64,000 nt of DNA from Turnera subulata (lineage: Eukaryota > Streptophyta > Magnoliopsida > Malpighiales > Passifloraceae), in the NCBI GenBank assembly GCA_028386065.3, contig JAKUCV010003535.1, forward strand, positions 1 to 64,000, written 5' to 3'. Every line of letters begins with the position of its first letter. Position 1 is the stretch's first letter. The notes below the pieces were generated by a model. It saw only the letters and a program-made list of their open reading frames with translations, searched no databases and had not been told where the DNA came from. The position numbers and the translations under genes were made by a program. Shown in pieces: positions 1-11,500 of this stretch.

Positions 1-198
1 AGCTTAACGGTAGATAGTGAACTCTTCAAGTGTATCTTGAAGGACTGGATTAGCCACAAATTAGTTGTGTGTGAACCAGTATAAAAATCTCTTGTGTCCT
101 TCTATTTTTCAATTCCGCACTTCATTTCCTGCAAAGTTTTTAATTTTCGATCATAAGCTATTCACCCCCCCTCTAGCTTAAGTCTATTGTTCCTAACA
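1..198 (+). repeat. 3' end of a Copia-type LTR, cut by the window edge
   Basis: A TATA-like box (TATAAAAA, 80-87) is followed by a pyrimidine-rich stretch, then the motif TTCACCCCCCCTCT, and the segment ends in CTAACA at 198. This order (TATA, short R/U5, TTCACCCCC near the 3' end, terminal CA) is usual for plant Copia LTRs of the SIRE/Tork kind. The following bases do not resemble a tRNA primer site, so this is the outer edge of an element or a solo LTR. The 5' part lies outside the window. Confidence 0.5.
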
Positions 199-1294
199 GG
201 CAAAAGTCAGAGGGCGAAGCTCTGCCGAATTGGTTAGTTATTAGGTTACACACACTAGTAGGGTTAAGGTTTTCTACTCTTTTGGATCCTCTAGGTGGTG
301 CCAAATTTCTCATCCAATTTCAAAGGTTATTCCCCACAACAATTCAACGTTTTTCCAGCAAGATTTGAAGGTTTACAGTCACAGAATCACCAGTCCAGTT
401 ACAGCAGAAGTCGTCACCAGAGGAGCACAAGATGACGCCATCATCACCAACACAAATCGGCTACCCGACTTCACTACTCTCTCTTTTATTCGATTTTCTT
501 TCTGTTTAATTGTTTACTTGATGATTCTTGTGAGATTTTGATGATTTGCTATTTTACTATGATGAACTAATTCTCTAATCTAGGATTAGGAATGTAGCCA
601 ATTACTTCTATGGATTTATTATATATGGTTTGATGTTTATTCAATTGATTGTGTTGATTGTTCAATCTATGTTTGCCGAATTTACTTATCTACCTTGGAT
701 TGATTCTTATTGATTGCAACATGCGAGAGCTGCGTGATTTATATGATGATACCTAGAAGAACATAGATTGATTGATGCTAAAATATGCGAGAGCTGATAG
801 TTTTTTAGGGCTTGATTGATTGTTTTGTGCTTAATGAGTTTAATATTGATGCTAGGTTATGCGAGAGTTAGGTAGTAATCTTTGCTGAATATTTGATTCA
901 ACATGCGAGAGCAGAGGAATAAGACATTAGAAACAATTGCCCACAATCACACATCAACGATAGAAATCGATTCCATAAATAATAAACCTAGAAAGTAATT
1001 GTGTGAACCCCGATTTCCTAGATTGTTTTTTATATTGATAGAACTTCACTTTAGATTAAGTTTGCGATTGTATTTCTTTTCCTTTTAGCCTAGTCGACAT
1101 CACCCTACACCATCTTTTAATTGATTTGCCTAGATAATCATAAGTTGTTATTTAGATAGTACTTGTTTCCCTTGTTCCGTAGATCAACCTTGATTAGACT
1201 ACTACACTACATAGTATACTGTGCGCTTGCAGTTAACAATCGTTGCGTTTACTCGTGAGTTATTTATGTGTCGTGTTGTGAATTGATCAAGAAT
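199..1294 (+). repeat. degenerate Gypsy (Tat/Athila-like) LTR region
   Basis: A non-coding stretch in the style of Tat/Athila LTRs: repeated ATGCGAGAGC-type motifs (about 722, 785, 859, 902), a CTAGATAATCATAAGTTG motif at about 1130, and a 3' end with GCGCTTGCAG and GAATTGATCAAG near 1290. The Athila LTR at 34357-36084 has the same kind of motif (AGATAATCATAAATTG) at the equivalent place and also ends in ATCA-AG. No partner LTR or primer site is visible here. The 5' border is inferred from the end of the neighbouring Copia LTR. Confidence 0.4.
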
Positions 1295-1299
1295 TATAT

Positions 1300-2095
1300 A
1301 TTTGAAAAGTCACGCGTAAAAATAAACGCTATCAAGAGATTGGCCTGGAGTATTAGCAAACTGACCAATACGACAGATACCCATCCACACAGGCGAGGCT
1401 TTTTGCAAGTCAAACGAAGTACCAAGAGCAGGCGTTGCGACCGCACATTTAGCATGTATTATGCGCCGCCAAAGATGATCGGATTGTGTATGAAATCTCC
1501 ACATCCACTTAAATAAAAGACATTGATTCTTAATCAATAAGGATTCAATACCCAAACCTCCATGTGCCTTCGGCATAGCAAACCGAGACTAGGCGACTAT
1601 ACAAAGCTTTCTCTTATCATCCACTTCCCCTATAAGAAATCCCTTTGTAACTTCACGAGTTTGTGGCCAACCCCACCAGGCATCTTAAAAAGAGATAGGT
1701 AATATAATGGCAAAGATGAGAGCACCGCCTTCAATAAAACCACACGACCCCCAAAGCTCAAAAAAGAGCCTTTCCAAGATTTCAGCTTACTCCGAAACTT
1801 CAAAATAACCGGTTCCCAACTTTTGGTGAGCCGCATATTAGCACCCAAAGGTAGACCCAAGTAGATAAAGGGCAATCTCTCAACTTTGTATAGTAAGCTA
1901 CCTGCCAAAGAATTCACTTCGGTCTCTTCCATATTGACACCCACCATTCCACTTTTATGAAAATTAATACTAAGGCCCGAAAGTAACTCGAAGCACCTTA
2001 GAATCCTCCTAAGAGTCATAAGTGCCCCAGAAGAAGCATGAGAGAACAACAACGTACCATTAGCAAATTGTAAAAGAGTAATCGGCACACCATTT
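1300..2095 (-). pseudogene. LINE reverse-transcriptase fragment
   Basis: Two minus-strand reading blocks (2088-1630 and 1576-1310) give the C-terminal half of a plant L1-type reverse transcriptase. The first starts with LLQFANGTLLF, the position of the FADD catalytic motif of the family with D-D changed to N-G, followed by GLSINFHKSG, YLGLPLG, LKSWKG and RVVLLKAVLSSLP, all typical of this domain. The second contains HGGLGIESL and the following tryptophan-rich segment. The altered catalytic residues and the frame break show that it is dead. It is cut on the right by AT-rich DNA before the MITE and on the left by the Gypsy LTR region. Confidence 0.8.
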
Positions 2096-2153
2096 ATATT
2101 TAATTATACAATAAAAATAATTTAGTAATAAAAATTTGTATAAGTAATAATTA

Positions 2154-3383
2154 GGGTTAATGGTATATTTGGTACCCCTAGTAGTTCAAATTCGTCAATT
2201 GTATACCCCGACTATTTTTTTCGTCAATTATGTACCCGAACTTTGTGAGTTTGCGTCAATCGTATACCTCGGGCAGCACTTTGATGACGTGGCATGCTGC
2301 CCGTTAATGGTAGGTTGCAATTTAGTCCCTGATTTTTTAAATTAATCATATAAGTCCTATATTGGTACACAATTTAGTACATATATTTTTTATTATTTAG
2401 AGTTAATCCTTAATATTATATGTAATTATTAATTACACAATATTTGATTCCTAAATTATTTTTAGTGCATAATAATATTTCTATTAAAATAATTATCATA
2501 TAATAATTTTGTTATGATCAATTTTGTAATACATAGCTAGTTATATTTAATGTGTATATAGTACATAGTCATAAGAATCATTCAATTATATTACTTAATT
2601 GTAATTACTTATGAATGATTCAATATATCAAGAATATATTTCACTTTATTAGTTTTAACAATATAAAAATTTAAAATTCAAAAAATAATGAAAAATTGGT
2701 CCCACTTGCCATGTATCAAAACAATAAGAAGTTTGAAAATCAAATTCATAGCCCAACAGCTAGCACCACTTGCAAAATTAGAAAATTGCAAAGTTTGGAA
2801 ATATTTTAAGGTGAACAAAAATAATAAATTTTTATTATTAAATTGTATATGAACATTATTAAATTTGATGTAACTAACTACATACAGTAAATTATTATAA
2901 TTATAGTAATTATTATTATTATTGTAAGAGACTATTTACAAGAGTATTGATTTTTTATTTCCTTTTGTGATTAATTATAATTTAGTAATTTTTTTCAAAA
3001 AAATTATAATTTAGTAATTAATTAAAATTAATTGTATATTAGATGGAATTATAAAATTAAATATCGCACAAGTAAGAATTATGCATAACACTAAAAATTT
3101 AAACTAAAGTATTATTGTTCTAAAAAAAAGATTTGATTGAATAAAATAAAAATTTGAGGACTTAATTGTGTAATTTTAATGGACCTACATGATTAAATTT
3201 GAAATGTAGGGGGAAAACTAAAACAAGTTATTGGCGGGCAGCATGCCACGTCATCAAAATACTGCCCGGGGTATACGATTGACCAAATTTAAAAAGTACA
3301 GGTATATAATTGACGGAAAAAAAAGTCGGGGTATACAATTGATGAATTTGAAAGAGTTTGGGTACCAATTATACCATTAACCC
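2154..3383. mobile_element. Mutator-type MITE with long terminal inverted repeats
   Basis: The left end starts GGGTTAATGGTATA and the right end finishes with its complement TATACCATTAACCC. The 9 bases on each side are identical (TAATAATTA, 2145-2153 and 3384-3392), the size expected for Mutator-like elements. Similarity of the ends extends about 150-170 bp and includes a conserved block with TGACGTGGCA (2285-2294) between GGGCAGC and GCTGCCC arms. The interior is AT-rich with no coding capacity, so the element is non-autonomous. Confidence 0.85.
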
Positions 3384-3392
3384 TAATAATTA

Positions 3393-3656
3393 CATATAAT
3401 ACTAATTATTAATTATTAACAATAAAAAAATATATAGACTAAATTGTATACTAATAAAGGACTTATTTGATTAATTCAGAAATTAGGGGACTAGATTGCT
3501 AATCAGCATTAACGGGCAGCATGCCACGTCATCAAAGTGCTGCCCGAGGTATACAATTGACGCAAATTCAAAAAGTGCTGGTACATAATTGACGGGAAAA
3601 AAAGTCAGGGTATATAATTGACAAATTTAAACTAGTACCAAATATACCATTAACCC
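3393..3656. repeat. right end of an older copy of the same MITE
   Basis: This stretch is a diverged reverse complement of about 2154-2440 and ends with the same TACCATTAACCC terminus at 3656. Its own left end is not found, so the younger MITE (2154-3383) seems to have inserted into this copy's AT-rich interior. From 3657 to 3871 only AT-rich DNA is seen. Confidence 0.7.
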
Positions 3657-4006
3657 AAATTAAAATATTTGTTGCTTTAAACTTTACGTCTTCCCTAGTA
3701 ATAATCTAGCTTTCACTTTTTTTTTACTAGTGGTAATTAGTGGTACAATGCAATGCAACATCTTTTTCTTTTGAGGTAGGGCATGATTAAGATTTCGTGG
3801 TGTATCGGACGTCAGTGCTTGAAAAGACACCCACCATCCTTTCCATATGTCTTAGACTTGACTCGTGGCAAGATTGTTTTTTTTGAAACGTAGATGATAG
3901 TATTCAGGTAAATCCTGCTGCAACAAGAGATACAGGGGTCGTGGTGGGAATGATACCCAAGTTACAGTACAAGTACCTAATCGGCTGGCCTTAGCAAGCC
4001 AGTCAG

Positions 4007-4884
4007 CTACCCTATCCTATTACGGAGACGAGGAGCAAAAGAAAAAGTACAATGATGAAAACGATTATTAAGTTCCAGCACCTCATCAATTATAGCATCG
4101 AGTTTCCAGTCAGGGATCAGGGATGTAATGCAAAATTTGATTGCTTGGTTTGAGTCAGACTCGACAATCAGGTGAGTGATCCCTAAGAGAATAGCCAGCC
4201 TTAGCCCTTCTCGTATAGCCAGCAGCTCCCCCGTCAAGGCAGTTGCAGCACATAGTTTAAGTGTTCGTCCATCCACAAGCTTGCCTGTAGAATCACGTAT
4301 GGTCACTCCAAACCCACGAGCATTGATCCCTCCTTGTAAGACACATCACAGTTCAACTTGTAGGTTCCAGGTCCCGGACTTTGCCATTGAAATGGTTGTG
4401 CCAACGGGGGGCTGCGTGGTTGCCGGCTTCTGATGAAAAGATCAGGGCCAATCTCATTAAACTCACAAACTTGTGAAAGGGCCTTCTCCATAGTTCTTTG
4501 CGAGTGTAAGAGCTGACCCCTGAAAATATACGCGTTTCTAATTTTCCATCTCTCCCAGGAAATGTAGGCAGCTGTAGACAGAATGTCCGCCCGTTGAAGA
4601 GAGGTTTCCTGTGAGATTTCCCAAAGCCAATCTTTGAAGCTCGAGTAGCCATTAGGGTCCAGTTTGTATCCCAACGGACTGGCAAACCAAACCGAGCGGG
4701 TCCAACTGCATAAAAAAAAACATATGCCAGTAGTTTCGTTAGCCTCTTCACAAATAGGACACAGTGCTGAGGAGCCTAGATGACGTCTGAAGAGGTTGCT
4801 TTTGACGGGTAACCCATATGGCATGCCCTCCACAGAAAGTTCCGGACTTTGGGTATTGCTTTGATTTTCCAAAGGTGCTTCCAA
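4007..4884 (-). pseudogene. LINE ORF2, zinc-binding and RNase H C-terminus
   Basis: The higher-coordinate part contains HLGSSALCPICEEANET and a downstream CSWTRSVW, the CxxC...C-W pattern of the zinc-binding domain found after plant LINE reverse transcriptases (zf-RVT). The lower part is an RNase H domain of the reverse-transcriptase-linked plant type: LNCDVSY, a GVTIRDSTGKLV strand, an E in ALTGELLAIREGL, and VESDSNQAI. These carry the D-E-D positions expected of an RNase H active site. A frame break at about 4305 separates the two halves. RNase H would remove the RNA strand during target-primed reverse transcription. Confidence 0.8.
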
Positions 4885-4998
4885 ACGGATTGTGTACTCT
4901 AGTGTGAGCTTGTGGGTGCATTGCCATTATCATGAGCGAAGGATTCATGTAACAGGAGGCGATACGCTGACTTTATAGAGACCCTTGTTGTCCTAATG

Positions 4999-6945
4999 TC
5001 ATACCAGCTTGTCCTTCTTTGTACATCGCTCGACTGGGACGCTGGTTATTGCTTCCACTTCCCCAATGGAGAAAAGAGAACAGGGGATATTATGCTTCCA
5101 CCTTCTTGTTGATGGCTCAATAAGATCGAAAGCCCGAAGTAGATCAGTGTCAGGGGGGCGGGTTGATGTGATTGAGAAATTCTTCAGGGTTGGTATCCAC
5201 TTATCAGACCATATGAGGGTATCTTCTCCGTTTCCAACATTCCAACGGATGCCTTTTAGGAGGACATACTTGCTATCCAACAGACTAGCCTACGCCCACG
5301 ATGCATCCCCTCCTTTCCTTGCTTCGAAAAACTCGTATTAGGGAAATAAATCCCTTTGATGATCCGGGCCCATAAATCATCAGGATGCTTAATTAGTCCC
5401 ATGCCTGCTTTGGTAGAAGAGCATCATTAAAGAGGAAGAAATCCCTAAAGCCCAAGCCACCAGATGCTTTGGATTTTAGTTTTTCTTCCCATTTAACCCA
5501 CTGAAGCTTCCTTTCTTGCTCTGAATTCCCCCACCAGAATTTTCTGACTAGAACTTGCAAGGATTCACTAAAAGATTTTGGTAGTCTAAAGCATGACATA
5601 TGATGGGATTGCATGGATGACCGCCTTAATTAAGACCTCCTTGCCTGCCTGTGTGAGAAGAATTTGTTTCCAGCTTTGGAGCCCCTACATGATCCTTTCC
5701 TTGATGAATTAAAGAGCATGAAGCTTGGATCGCCCCAAGCAGTAGGAAGCCCAAGATATTTTTCCCCTGGTTCAGCTTCGGTCATTTGAAGTTCATGCAA
5801 GACAGAGAGCCGGGACTTCGTACTATTTGATTGATCACAATTATATATCCTTTACTATAGAAGTTCCCAGGGAAGTCATCACTATTTGATTGAGTGTTTA
5901 CTATTTGGTCACACACTGCATAATCATTTGTACACCCATATCACAAAAACCCACCTTCTTTAGTAAACACTTAAAAAAAACTCCACTCAATGCGGTCATA
6001 TGCTTTGTTCATATTTAGTTTGACTGCCATATGGTAAGTCTTTCCCTTCCTAGATGTCCTCAAGCCATGATATGCCCGGTCGGCTATGAATACATTATCC
6101 TGTATGCTTCTCCTTGGAATGAATGCAGACTGATTTTGGGTTATAAGTTAGCTTACACTGGCTTAATACGATTGGCTAAGGTTTTAAAGATGACTTCATA
6201 TGTAAAATTACACAAGCTGATGGGCCTTAGTTGATTCACAGACTCTAGGTTTTTGATTTTGGGGATGAGTACCAGGTTGGTGTTGTTGAGTTCCTTTAGC
6301 AGATAACCACTATGAAAAAAACTCTAGACTGCCTTAACAATCTCATTCTCCACTATTTCCCAAAATGTCTCAAAAAAGAGTCTAGGGAAGCCATCTGGGC
6401 CCGGGGCCTTCAGGGATCCCAATTCATACGCTGCCCTTTTGGTCTCCTCTAGAGATGGGACCTTGCACAGAGCCTCATTCAAATCCGGTATGACTAGATG
6501 TGGGATGAATTCTAAGACTTCCTACATAGATTGAGTTCCTTCCGAGGTGAACAAGGTAGTGAAATGTTTTGAGTATGTGGGAATGCAGGAGGAATTCATC
6601 TTCAATCCAGGTACCGTCATCTTCTTTAAGCCGCACAATTAAATTCTGTTGTCGCCGTTGTATCGTTGAACTGTGGAAGAATTTTTTGTTTTGATCTCCT
6701 GCATTCAGCCATGAAATACGAGACCGTTGTTGCCAGTGCAATTCATTTACACTCCACAGCTCTTCAAGCTCTTGCATCAAACACAGTTCAGCACTTCTTT
6801 TCTCTTCGTTCATAACTCCATCCTGTGTAGCATCTGAATCAGCCGTAATTTGTTCAATTCGCTTCCTAGTATTCCCAAAAGTGTTCCTGTCCCACTTGAT
6901 CAGCTCCTCCCTACACACATTCAATTTTCTAGTCATGTAGAGCAT
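4999..6945 (-). pseudogene. LINE ORF2 reverse-transcriptase region, internally deleted
   Basis: Read right to left: a linker with HWQQRSRISWLNAGDQNKKF (just after 6740), a block equivalent to LVLIPK and the SLCN region (about 6300), then MAVKLNMNKAYDRIEW (near 6000), the first catalytic aspartate region of the reverse transcriptase. After IMQCVTK (about 5900) the FADD catalytic block is missing: the sequence passes within about 130 bp to HELQM and KYLGLPTAWG (about 5800-5745). It continues through SCFRLPKSF, RKFWWG, GGLGFRDF and a tryptophan-rich block (5280-4999). The deletion and several stops abolish activity. Such proteins copy LINE RNA into DNA at a nicked target. Confidence 0.8.
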
Positions 6946-7242
6946 GCTAGAACTATGGGTTTGATGGTGTCAAGCCTGATCAACTATTGGACCGCATTCT
7001 TCGTTGGTGAGCCAATTGGCCTCAAATTTGAAGGTTTTGCAAGGTCTAAGGTTGGTGTGCTTCAGCTTGAGAATCACTGGTCTATGATCAGACCCAACAA
7101 AAAATTTGTGAATGACAACAGCTCTGGGGAAGAGTAGCCTCCAATTGACATTTCCAAAAGCCCTATCGATCCACTCCTTAATGTTGTCTTCATCCAGTCT
7201 ACCATTTGTCCAGGTGAACTTCTCCCCATTATATCCCAGGTC

Positions 7243-7944
7243 TAGTGGTAGTAAAATAGGTTGGGTACCCAATAAGTCACCCATTAGGAACCATCATAAA
7301 TGGTTCTTTTGGGTATAAATGGATTAGTGTAAAATTAAATAGGTCTTAATGAATAAAATATACCCTTTTAACCGATTTAACCATTGGTGTTTGTGGGTTG
7401 GGTAATGGATATTCATGATACCCAAATATTTATGATTTAATTCAATTTAACTATGTGGGCCCATATTGAGCCAAATTGGGCCTGACCGGGCCCAACTTTT
7501 GTGGGCCCATTTTGGTCCACCGACAGGCCTAATCGAGCCTCGAGCGGGTTGAGTTGGGCCGAATTGGGCCATATGTTATGGGCCTAATTGGGCCCAAAGT
7601 GGGCCAAGTTGGGCTAATCCATGCAAGCTTAATTGGGCCATGTGGGCCAGGTTAAGCCCGACCATGTCCATCCCTTTCGTGTTTAATTTTGTTTTTTTGG
7701 TTTGTCTCGGGTTAATATGAGCTAGATCGAATTAATATTTATAAGGATAAAAATATTAAAACACAAATTTTAAAAAAATAATATTAAAATTAAATGGGTA
7801 GATGGATATGAATTATATTAAATAGTTCAATATGGATATGGTTATCCATTTAAATTTTTTGATGGGTCATAAATAGATAAATGGGTATAAACCATTTATG
7901 TCTCAACCCATAGATACCTATAGAAAACCATTTTGCCACCACTA
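7243..7944. mobile_element. non-autonomous hAT element inside the LINE
   Basis: The ends are TAGTGGTAGTAAAAT on the left and, in reverse complement, TAGTGGTGGCAAAAT on the right. Identical 8-bp target duplications CCCAGGTC lie at 7235-7242 and 7945-7952, the length typical of hAT elements. The interior is non-coding. It contains a dense cluster of GGGCC/GGCCC motifs (about 7456-7665) and AT-rich flanks with degenerate subterminal repeats of GGGTATAAATGG type. Confidence 0.88.
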
Positions 7945-8205
7945 CCCAGGTCCAACAATCCACTAAGTGTCGATGAAGTTAGCAAAAACGGCCTTGAGAT
8001 TTGTGTTCAGCTGACTGCTTTCTTGTTTGTCTTCAAGTTCAACCATAAGATTAAAATCTCCCATGTAGAGCCACAGTACCGAATGATCATGGCACAATTG
8101 ACTAACGCTATGAAGACACCTCTCGTGGTTACTTTTGACTGGATCCCCGTAGATCAATGACAAGTGCCAGGGGTCAGACTGACCATCAAAACTCACCATG
8201 GCGTC

Positions 8206-8254
8206 AATATAGTTCCAGTTTTTTTTTTTTTTTGAAAAAAATATAGTTCCAGTT
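8206..8254 (-). mobile_element. minimal poly-A retro-insertion
   Basis: The 15-mer AATATAGTTCCAGTT occurs at 8206-8220 and 8240-8254, flanking only 19 bases, a T-run followed by GAAAAA. On the minus strand this is a poly-A tail with a few bases before it. A long target duplication flanking a bare tail is what an extremely 5'-truncated LINE/SINE-type insertion leaves. Confidence 0.6.
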
Positions 8255-8503
8255 AGATCCAAGAATTTGCACTCTCCAATCGTCTACCCACCACAATGCC
8301 AACCCGCCCGAGAAGCCTACCCTGTCCACATAGAAAGCATTGTGAAACCCCAACTCCATTCTCTGTAACTCTAAATAGTTCCTAGACTGTTTTGTCTCCA
8401 TGAGGAACACCATAGAGGGGCAGTGTTTCTTCCTGAAAAACCTCAGGGTATCAATTGTCAAGGGATGCCCCAACCCTTGATAGTTCCAGGCTATGATACT
8501 CAT

Positions 8504-11500
8504 AGATCCACGTGTGGCTGTTGGCCAGCCACCACTACTGTGTCAGAGGAAAAGTTCTTGGAAGCCAAATCAACAGAGGTCGAAAGGATTGACTATCGTG
8601 ATGAAGAAGATGATTCCCCTAAGATATTAGAGAGGCCTAGTGCATTCTGTGCAAGCAAGTTAATTGGGGGATTTATGGAGCTTGGGTGTTCATACACTAC
8701 AAAAAATGGTGCTATTTGAGGACGTTTTTTTACCGATTTGCGGAGGTTTTGACCCCCGCAAATTGACTTCGCTGCAATTTGCGGAGGTTTAGAAAACCCC
8801 CGCTGTTACCACCGTCACAAACAATTTGCGGGGGTCGTTAAGGTGACCTCTGCAGCGACCCCCGCAAATTATGACCGACCTCCACAATTTGATCTTTAAC
8901 CTCCGCAAATTGACCCACTAAAAGTGCAAATTGTGGCACCTCTGACCCCCGCAATTTGAGACTCAACATCCGCAATTCGATTGCTGGAATTTTGATAATT
9001 GACCTCCGCAATTGGATAATTAACCCCCCACAATCTTTATTTTTTTTCCAAAAATTAGTATTCAACTATTATTATTTCCGTTTCTTTTTTTTTTTCTTTA
9101 AGATTGCAATCAATATACACAAAATAATACCAATAACAAAATCGATGACAAAAAAAATAAATTTTATTAAATAATATAAAGTCAATCACAAAAACTTGAA
9201 TTAAAATTTTAATCAAAAATATTACATAATTAGTCAAAGTATTACATAATTGATATGCGTCTTAAATCCTCTAAATCATGCAGAAAGGAGCTATTGTTGT
9301 AAATCAGACATTGAACTCGCTAAAGAAGACAAAAGCTTCGAATAAGCTATGACTCGAAACCAATTCTCCAGCTCCAACCATACAATTGTCCGGTCAAGTA
9401 AGCATACATACCTTGTTCATAACAGGAACTAGGCATAATTAGGATCAGGAGATACAAATCAAACACGGAAAAGCATAAGCAGGAAGTGGACCAGTATATG
9501 GAGCATCTAGTTAAGCAAATGGGAAAAATTTAAGCAAACACTAATAATTTAACTTCAAAAGGAGACAATAAAACAAACAGAAAGTGGAGGATGATTTACA
9601 GGATGACGAAAGCCACAAGCAGGGTTAAGGCTAGTTCTTAATCGCCTCTCCGCACTTGAACCCTAGGCCCCGGCGATTTTGGAGGAAGTTGAGCTTCAAA
9701 CCACCAAGCAAGTCCACTCGTAACCACAACTTGTCGCTGTCCAATCGAGTTAGGGATTTCTAATTGAAACCTAGAGAGAAAGGAAAGAAAGGAAGGCGAC
9801 CGGATTGGGGGAAGCCCGATTGCCGAACAAAATAATTGAAAATGAAAATTAAAGAGAGATAGAGAGAGCGAGAGCAAAACCTACCTTGAACGATTTTGGA
9901 GTGAAGAGAAGAACTGTCTTTATCGAGAACTTGAAACAATTTTGGATGGCGAGAGGGAAGGCAGCAGCAAAAACTAACGAGAGAAGGAGTTGCAGGGGCG
10001 AAGGCGAGACAGAGGGAGGAAGAGGTTAAGAATGGAGGTGGAGGGGGGGTGAGAAGAGGGGTGGTTGGGGAAGGAGTGATGGTTGGTGGCAGAGGAGGAC
10101 GGCGGGTAACGGAGGTGAATCGAGAGAGTGTTGAGTGAAAGAGAGAGAGTAGTTTGCTAAGAATTGGGGTTCTGTTTGTCTTTTAAATAGTTGTTTCCAA
10201 CCCCGCAAAATAAACCAAAACCGCCGCTATTCTCATTATTTTGAGGGGGTTGCTGTGACCGCCGCAGATTGTAACAATTTGCGAGAGTTTATCGCGACTT
10301 CCGCAATAAAAGGGCCGCAATTCCCCCTTTTTTTTTGTAGTGATAGCTTGGGCACATAGGTGAGCCCTTAGGGAAGAAAGGGGTGGGGCAACAACTGGGC
10401 AAGATTCAGGGCTCTGGGTGGAAGTTTGGTGTTTCGTGCTTGGCACGGTGTTAATTGGGTATAGTGAAGTAGGGCTTCTGCTGGGAGGGACTTAGGGCGA
10501 AGAGTAGATGTGGACGGGTTAAACTTTTTCATAAGACGGATCTTTTTTTTCATAGTGGAAAAACGATCTACAACGTCCTCCCAAGCCTGCTGCATGCCAA
10601 TCGAGAAGGGTAAGTTTCCGGCAACAAAAGACTGGATGCGCTCGGACGAGAAGGTGTGGAACATTATTTCTCGCTCAGGAGAGCTTAGGGAGGAGAAGCG
10701 GGCCCTGAAGAGATCTGGATAAACACACACTCTTTTTGTTGGGGTCTCACTTAGGGATCTGTCTATAGGCTCCAGAGGTAGGGATGAGGATGATAATGGA
10801 CTTGCAGAGCGTATAGGATCAGAGCAAGTGAGCTTAGGTTGAGAGGTCTTAGGTTCGAGTGTTTGGGCCTGGGATATTAGAGGGATGTCATAAAATACAC
10901 TGGTAGGACATTTTCTTCTGCGACTCTGAGGGTACTGTGCTAGTTGGGGTTGTGTCATTAGTTAAGGGCAGAGTTAACATAGTGGAGACTGGATCAGCTT
11001 CGGTGGGCCTGTCTATGGTTGGTGGGATTAGGAGAAAGGGGGTTATCTCTAACAAATGAGTCTGGGTGTCAGGTATAGGGATATGAGTTTGGTGTGAGAT
11101 GATTGGGTTAGAAGTGGCAGTAGAGGATTCGATATGACATTGTTGGAGACTATTGGTTATAGTCTTAAGAGGGGAGGGGGTTCATTTAGATTTTGGGGGA
11201 TTCCTTTTGAAGATTTGGTGGCTTCTCACCGCTCGAGATACGGGGAAGACCCCCTGTCAACATCAAATGAGGTGGTACCGAAGCTGGTGATGAGGAGGAG
11301 ACAGGGGAATCATGGACATTGAACCTGTACCTCTAACTTGCAACTGGAAGGCTGCCTCTAGGTTTTCTCCATTGCCTAACTTCAGCCTTCATCCATGGAC
11401 CCAAGGACTGTTTGTTTGGGTTCGCTAGCCTGGCCGAGATATCAACTCCATCCGGGATGCAGTGACTGAGGACATGGCCTAGCTTGCCGCACATGTAACA

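Larger units (their letters stand above)
6970..8503 (-). pseudogene. LINE ORF2 apurinic-type endonuclease domain
   Basis: From 8503 the minus strand reads MSIIAWNYQGLG, the usual start of plant LINE endonucleases, followed by FLMETKQS (catalytic E), GFSGGLALWW, IYGDP, WLYMGDFNLM (GDFN motif) and, beyond the hAT insertion, LDLGYNGEKFTWTN, IKEWIDRAF and VGSDHRPVILK (SDHRP motif). All main endonuclease motifs are therefore recognisable. The domain nicks target DNA to start reverse transcription. It is interrupted by a poly-A insertion at 8206-8254 and by a 702-bp hAT element at 7243-7944, each flanked by target duplications. Confidence 0.85.

Noticed and set aside
9638..10208. Possible captured host gene in the CACTA element
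   Set aside because: The frames are low-complexity (SLSLS, PPLP) and no splice sites or conserved residues support an exon.
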